From: JBBCJM01 sp037190175
Lineage (GTDB): Bacteria > Pseudomonadota > Alphaproteobacteria > Rhodobacterales > Rhodobacteraceae
Direction of reading: 5' to 3'
Length of the DNA stretch: 15,879 nucleotides
Assembly (NCBI GenBank): GCA_037190175.1
Contig: JBBCJM010000237.1
Location: 1-15,879, forward strand
A program made the translations under genes and the position numbers. Below, piece by piece: positions 12,301 to 15,879 of this stretch; the stretch's first letter is position 1; each line of letters starts with the position of its first letter. Under the pieces are notes generated by a model. That model saw only the letters and a list, made by a program, of their open reading frames with translations, ran no database searches and was not told the DNA's origin.

Positions 12301-13878
12301 ATGGAGTATTCACCGATGCTTCATGAAGGCTTACCCCTTGTCCGCCGGTGTCCACATCCGCTTCTACTCTGTGCGGCAGTTCTGGCGTTGGCTCTTGGCT
12401 CACAGCCTGCGTCACTGCGCGCGGCCACGCTTGACCTTGAGGAAGTGCTCGCTCCGACCCCGCCGCCGGAGCCCGATCCGGCACTGCTTCCGAACCTGAG
12501 CGAGACGCTCGACCCCGAGGCGAAGCGCACGCTGGCGGATGCCTTCATGCGGTTGGGAAACCAGGACTTCGCCGGGGCCGAGGAGGCGGCACGACTTCTG
12601 ACTGAAAGCCACCCCTACGCTCCGGAAACTTGGTACGCATTGGGACTTTCGCTGGCCAATTTGAACCGGCTTGACGAAGCGCTCGTGGCGCTCGACGTCG
12701 CAGCCAGCCTTTACAAGAAAAACGCAGAACCCCTTATGATCAAAGGCGATATCCTGCTGTCCATGGCCCGGCGCGAAGAGGCGTCAGCGGCATGGAAAGC
12801 GGCGGTTGACGTCGATCCTTCCAATTTTCGCGCGCAAGAGAGGCTGGCGGCCTATCTTGAGACAACGGGCGCGCTCGAAGAGGCGATAGAGCACTTTCGT
12901 CTGGCCATGGATGCCTCCGGTGAAGGCCGGCTCTATCCTCGGTTGCAGGTGGCACGGCTGTCCCTGATGCTGGGCCGGCCGGCCGAGGCGGAGGCCCTGC
13001 TGGACCCGCTGGCAGATGCTGAGGATGCCCCGGATGAGGTACTGGATTATCTGGCGCGCGCGAAGGCCGGGCTGGAGAAGACCGACGAGGCGCGTGTGCT
13101 TTTCGAGCAGGCCGCCGAACGGCGCATGTCACCGCGCCCGCTCATAGCCCTCGCCCTGCTTGCTTTGGCCGAGGGGCGCATCGATGACGCCATCGCGGTC
13201 CTGGCCCGCGCCGAGGAGGACTTCCCTGAAGCGCCACAGGTTTTTTTGGAACAGGGCAAGATACTGGGCGCAACCGGCAAATATGTGGAAGCGCTGAGGA
13301 AATTCGACAGCGGCCTCCGGTTGTCGCCCGACGACGCTGATCTTCTACGGGCGGCCAGCCTGGCCGCGGCGCGCCTGGGCAACACAGAAATTGCAACCGG
13401 ATATGCCCTGACCCTGGCAAACCGGCCGGGCGCAACCTCCGATGACCGAATTTGGCTGGCCTCCCTGCTGGAATCGAGTGGCAACAGCACGGCAGCCGCA
13501 GAAGCCTACCGCACTATCCTGAATTCGGAACCAGACAATTTCATAGCCTTGAACAATCTGGCAGGAATTCTTGCAGAAACATCTCCGCAAGAGGCTTTGG
13601 AACTCGCGGGAAAGGCGAGCAATGCAGCGCCGCACAATCCAAAGGTGCGCGATACCCTCGGCTGGGCGCAGTATAAGGCTGGCAAGATCGAATCGGCCGC
13701 GGCTACTTTCGAAGCACTGCTGGCCGCCGATCCAGGCTCGGCCCTGACCAACTATCGTCTGGGACTGGTGCGACTGGAGCAGGGCAGAGCTGAGGAAGGC
13801 CGCGCCCTGCTGCTGCGTGCGCTCGAACTTGATCCGTCGATCAGACAAGCGGAAGAAGCGAAACAGCGTCTGAAGTAG
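12301..13878 (+). CDS. Secreted TPR-repeat protein
   Basis: A 525-residue protein with a probable signal peptide (hydrophobic LLLCAAVLALALGSQPAS, cleavage near LRA-AT at ~42) followed by a Pro-rich linker (APTPPPEPDP) and about ten tetratricopeptide repeats to the end. Clear repeat units include PETWYALGLSLANLNRLDEA, a second with AEPLMIKGDILLSMARREEA, and a last TNYRLGLVRLEQGRAEEGRA. TPR superhelices bind peptides and scaffold complexes; here it would act in the periplasm. The start at 12301 has GAGG 9 bases upstream, and an ATG at 12316 is also possible. Secreted TPR proteins are common in exosortase/PEP-CTERM and exopolysaccharide systems, which suits its divergent IPLPA-tailed vWA neighbour; that link is inferred. 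A strong hairpin ends the gene. Confidence 0.85.
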   Translation: MEYSPMLHEGLPLVRRCPHPLLLCAAVLALALGSQPASLRAATLDLEEVLAPTPPPEPDPALLPNLSETLDPEAKRTLADAFMRLGNQDFAGAEEAARLLTESHPYAPETWYALGLSLANLNRLDEALVALDVAASLYKKNAEPLMIKGDILLSMARREEASAAWKAAVDVDPSNFRAQERLAAYLETTGALEEAIEHFRLAMDASGEGRLYPRLQVARLSLMLGRPAEAEALLDPLADAEDAPDEVLDYLARAKAGLEKTDEARVLFEQAAERRMSPRPLIALALLALAEGRIDDAIAVLARAEEDFPEAPQVFLEQGKILGATGKYVEALRKFDSGLRLSPDDADLLRAASLAAARLGNTEIATGYALTLANRPGATSDDRIWLASLLESSGNSTAAAEAYRTILNSEPDNFIALNNLAGILAETSPQEALELAGKASNAAPHNPKVRDTLGWAQYKAGKIESAAATFEALLAADPGSALTNYRLGLVRLEQGRAEEGRALLLRALELDPSIRQAEEAKQRLK

Positions 13879-13917
13879 CCCGATAGCTGGGTCGCATGAG
13901 CGGCCGATCCCCGGCTG

Positions 13918-13942
13918 CAAGGCTGGGAAATGCCCAGCCTTG
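13918..13942 (+). terminator. Hairpin terminator of the TPR gene
   Basis: CAAGGCTGGG (13918-13927) pairs perfectly with CCCAGCCTTG (13933-13942) around a 5-base loop, 40 bases after the TPR stop. A second stem, GGCGCT/AGCGCC, follows at 13947-13960. No T-run, but the 10-bp stem is strong. Confidence 0.6.
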
Positions 13943-14078
13943 AACGAGGCGCTCAAGCGCCGTGGTTATATCCAACCAAGACTAGGGAAGCCGGAACCCC
14001 CTGCCAACGGTAGGGCTGGTCCAGCCTAGCGTGGCTGCCCCGAAGTGCGGGCTTGGACCTGCGCATAGCGGGTTCGGC

Positions 14079-14325
14079 TCAGCGCACGAACCCATAGTGC
14101 CTGGCGGAGTTGGTCACGGCCGCACAGTGAGCGGTGCGCTGGGAGGCGGTGTGCGTCGCCAGGATCGACTGGCCCACCAGCACCTGCCCCTCTAGCTGGC
14201 TGGCAAAAGCAAGGTCGTCGGCGGCCACGTTCCTCGATACCCATTCCGAAATCGCCTCCTGATCGTAGGCCAGCTCGCAGACTTCCTCGCTCGCTAGGAC
14301 CGTGGCGAGCCCGTTGATCAGTAAC
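14079..14325 (-). pseudogene. 3' part of a hypothetical gene interrupted by the IS110 element
   Basis: A minus-strand frame ending at 14079 with good codon bias: RLLINGLATVLASEEVCELA, then YDQEAISEWVSRN, ADDLAFASQLEGQVL and a C-terminus NSARHYGFVR. Its upstream part runs into the left end of the IS110 element. When the element (14326-15698) is removed, the frame continues without a break into 15699-15735 (codons for LYVTLNARQGRQTR), so the gene was cut by the insertion. Its N-terminus is missing beyond the IS66-type element at the right. No family recognised. Confidence 0.65.
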
Positions 14326-14404
14326 CGATGGGGTGGACGCCCCCCGGCGGCATCGATGTGCCATGGTGGCGGGTGTTGAAGCACCGCTACGGAGGGGAGC
14401 GTCC

Positions 14405-15433
14405 ATGGGAGAGGTTAGCATCATCGGCCTGGATTTGGCCAAGAACGTGTTTCAGGCACACGGCGCAGGGGCCGACGGATCGGTGGTCTTCCGCCGTAAG
14501 CTGTCGCGCGCGCAACTGCTGAAGTTCATAGCGGCGCAGCCGCCTTGCGTGGTGGCGATGGAGGCCTGCGCCGGTTCGCACCACTGGGGCCGGGCAATCG
14601 GCGATCTTGGCCACGAGGTGCGGCTGATCCCGCCCGCCTATGTGAAGCCGTTCGTGAAGCGGCAGAAGAACGACATGGCGGATGGTGAGGCGATAGCGGA
14701 GGCGGCGTCGCGACCGACGATGCGGTTCGTGGCTGTGAAGAGTGAGGTCCAACAGGCGGCGGCCATGGCCTATCGGACCCGGGACCTTCTGGTCCGGCAG
14801 CGCACGCAGACGATTAACGCGCTGCGGGCACATCTGGCTGAACAGGGCATCGCGGCGCCCACCGGCCCGACGCATGTCGGGCGCCTCGCGGCCATCATCG
14901 AAGGGGAGGATGGCCTGCTGCCCGATACGGTGCGTGATCTGGCACACCTTCTTTTGGACCAGATCGCCGGTCTTGCCGAGAAGATTGCAGGCCTCGACAC
15001 CGAACTCCGGAGGAGTGTGACCACCGACGACACGGCGCGGCGGCTGACGACGATCCCGGGAGTGGGGGCAGTGACGGCGGCGGCGATCACCACCTTCGCG
15101 CCACCGATGGAGACTTTCTCGAAGGGGCGGGACTTCGCCGCCTGGGTCGGGCTCACGCCGCGACAGCATTCGAGCGGCGGCAAGGACCGGCTGGGCAGGA
15201 CCTCGAAGATGGGCCAGCGCGACATCCGAAGGCTGCTGATTATCGGCGCCGTCGCGGTGGTGCGATGGGCCGCGCGCAAGGGCGCGCCCGAGGGCACATG
15301 GCTCGGGCGCATGATGGCGCGCAACCCGAAGATGCTGGTCGCGGTGGCGCTGGCCAACCGCATGGCGCGCACGGCCTGGGCGCTGCTGCGCAAGGGAGAG
15401 GATTACAGGAATCCGGGGATGGTGGCCGCATAG
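14405..15433 (+). CDS. IS110-family transposase (DEDD recombinase)
   Basis: A 342-residue transposase that excises the element as a circle and reinserts it under guide-RNA control. The RuvC-like DEDD residues are visible: Asp10 (GLDLAKNVF), Glu53 (AMEACAGSHHWGR), and Asp90 and Asp93 (KNDMADGEAIAEA). The C-terminal Tnp_20 domain (about 212-300) has IPGVGAVTAAA and the WVGLTPRQHSSGGKDRLG segment carrying the catalytic serine (256/257). The start at 14405 is chosen because of GGAGGGGAG 6 bases upstream and the family-typical N-terminus; the frame is open further upstream. No frameshift is seen, so the enzyme is probably active. Confidence 0.95.
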   Translation: MGEVSIIGLDLAKNVFQAHGAGADGSVVFRRKLSRAQLLKFIAAQPPCVVAMEACAGSHHWGRAIGDLGHEVRLIPPAYVKPFVKRQKNDMADGEAIAEAASRPTMRFVAVKSEVQQAAAMAYRTRDLLVRQRTQTINALRAHLAEQGIAAPTGPTHVGRLAAIIEGEDGLLPDTVRDLAHLLLDQIAGLAEKIAGLDTELRRSVTTDDTARRLTTIPGVGAVTAAAITTFAPPMETFSKGRDFAAWVGLTPRQHSSGGKDRLGRTSKMGQRDIRRLLIIGAVAVVRWAARKGAPEGTWLGRMMARNPKMLVAVALANRMARTAWALLRKGEDYRNPGMVAA

Positions 15434-15683
15434 GTCAGCGTCGTCGGGTTGTCGCCGGATGTGAGAGGGGGCAAGGGAACGTAAGGGCAGACGGTCAAGA
15501 GACCGGGTCGGGCGAACCAGCATTCCGGACGGAGCGCCATCGAGCGCGGGTAACCGAACTGGTCCTGACCTGCATATCTCCATACAGGCCCGCGGCGCAT
15601 GACAGGCCGCATCTTCGAGGCCGGACACACGACCGCACCTGATCACATGCCCGATCGAACCCAAAGATTCCGCTTGCATCCAA
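15434..15683 (+). ncRNA. Putative guide RNA (seekRNA/bridge RNA) region of the IS110-family element
   Basis: About 250 bases between the transposase stop and the right inverted repeat have no gene. In IS1111-type elements this is where the guide RNA lies. Short matches to the insertion site and element ends, all ending in the CG core, occur here: CAGACG (15488-15493), CCATCG (15537-15542), GTAACCG (15550-15556) and ACACACG (15625-15631). GCGGC/GCCGC (15592-15596/15606-15610) can form a stem. Exact RNA ends and structure cannot be read by eye. Confidence 0.45.
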
Positions 15684-15698
15684 GGGGGCGTCCACACA

Positions 15699-15740
15699 CG
15701 TCTGGTCTGCCTGCCCTGCCGCGCGTTGAGAGTGACGTAT
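15699..15740 (-). pseudogene. 5' fragment of the gene interrupted by the IS110 element
   Basis: Rejoining this flank to 14325 gives an uninterrupted frame (…YVTLNARQGRQTR then RLLINGLATVL…). The fragment reaches a TAG inside the palindrome at 15741-15766, and no start codon is seen. The original gene start was therefore probably lost when the neighbouring IS66-type element arrived. Confidence 0.45.
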
Positions 15741-15766
15741 AGTGTCCGCTATCGATAGTGGACACT
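15741..15766. repeat. Near-perfect 26-bp palindrome upstream of IS66-type tnpA
   Basis: AGTGTCC at the left end and GGACACT at the right end enclose a perfect inner palindrome CTATCGATAG. 24 of 26 positions are symmetric (one G/T pair is the exception). It lies 12 bases before the possible tnpA start, so it may be an operator or an element end. Confidence 0.6.
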
Positions 15767-15778
15767 CCGGGGTGTATT

Positions 15779-15879
15779 TTGGTTCGCAGGACGAAGCGGC
15801 TTTGGACGGACGAGGAGAAGCGGTCGATCTGTTTCCAGACGGCGGCACCGGGTGTTTCGGTGGCCCAGGTGGCACGGCG
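15779..15879 (+). CDS. IS66-family TnpA (HTH transposition protein), 5' end only
   Basis: A frame running off the right edge reads VRRTKRLWTDEEKRSICFQT, then AAPGVSVAQVAR. The helix-turn-helix start (WTxEEKRxIxxQTxxPGVSVAQVARR) is that of the IS66 TnpA/HTH_Tnp_1 family. The likely start is TTG at 15779, with only a weak GGGG upstream; the true start could be different. The rest of the element (TnpB, TnpC) would lie outside the window. Confidence 0.7.
   Translation, partial: MVRRTKRLWTDEEKRSICFQTAAPGVSVAQVAR

Larger units (their letters stand above)
14326..15698 (+). mobile_element. IS110-family (IS1111-type) insertion sequence
   Basis: A 1.37-kb element. Subterminal 12-bp inverted repeats GTGGACGCCCCC (14333-14344) and GGGGGCGTCCAC (15684-15695) flank the transposase gene. 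Members of the IS1111 subgroup have such repeats about 7 bases from the left end and 3 from the right; applying that sets the ends at 14326 and 15698. The dinucleotide CG then begins both the element (14326-14327) and the right flank (15699-15700), as expected for a shared recombination core. There is no other target duplication, as usual for this family. It sits inside a minus-strand gene. Confidence 0.8.

Noticed and set aside
15559..15564. CTGGTC next to GTAACCG, matching the right flank at 15702-15707 in the same strand
   Set aside because: Tempting as a copy of the whole target, but guide RNAs pair with opposite strands on the two sides, so a same-strand match does not fit the mechanism.
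14387..15697. A 436-codon minus-strand frame opposite the transposase
   Set aside because: It is a shadow of the IS110 transposase with Arg/His/Pro-rich composition and no recognisable domain.
1..15879. CRISPR arrays, tRNA or rRNA genes
   Set aside because: No regularly spaced repeats and no cloverleaf or rRNA-like sequence were seen.

Overview
The window is GC-rich, with G/C-rich third codon positions and strong Shine-Dalgarno sequences. It looks like accessory DNA from an alphaproteobacterium, most likely Rhodobacterales/Paracoccaceae. Three things point there: a head-spike-base protein of the kind linked to the Rhodobacter gene transfer agent, two proteins with the IPLPA-type (VPLPA-CTERM) sorting tail typical of that order, and the general codon style. 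Insertion-sequence pieces bound it on both sides.

Left part (1-4430, all minus strand): a compact stress or protein-quality-control operon. Transcription would run ibpA-like small heat shock protein, second Hsp20, NDUFS4-like complex I accessory protein (apparently frameshifted), a small ORF, a divergent RNA polymerase omega paralogue, an SPW-repeat membrane protein, then a DegP/DegQ periplasmic protease. The protease gene is joined at its last codon to a broken, frameshifted IS66 transposase remnant that runs off the left edge. Three of the intercistronic gaps carry unrelated but perfect GC-rich hairpins. The content recalls known mobile heat-resistance islands (small Hsp plus DegP plus small membrane proteins), but with omega and NDUFS4-like genes in it.

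Middle part (4430-9930): a patchwork of small genes. It holds the spike-base-like protein, several small membrane or helical proteins of unknown function, a DUF1328 membrane protein behind a good EcfG-type promoter match, a VPLPA-CTERM secreted protein, and a two-gene coupled cassette (8401-8817). A ~70-bp imperfect direct repeat (7440-7509 and 8868-8938) contains the 3' ends of two convergent genes. This suggests an old duplication or insertion that placed the VPLPA region between them.

Right part (9930-15879): a LuxR-type regulator with an inverted repeat just upstream and no luxI in view; a secreted von Willebrand A protein with an IPLPA sorting tail; a divergent secreted TPR protein; then a complete IS110-family (IS1111-type) element. 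The element has 12-bp subterminal inverted repeats and a ~250-bp 3' non-coding region that probably encodes its guide (seek/bridge) RNA. It interrupts a minus-strand gene whose two halves can be rejoined in frame. The window ends in the start of an IS66-type tnpA preceded by a near-perfect 26-bp palindrome.

Most functional calls rest on motif and family recognition by eye. Several small genes have no function I can name.
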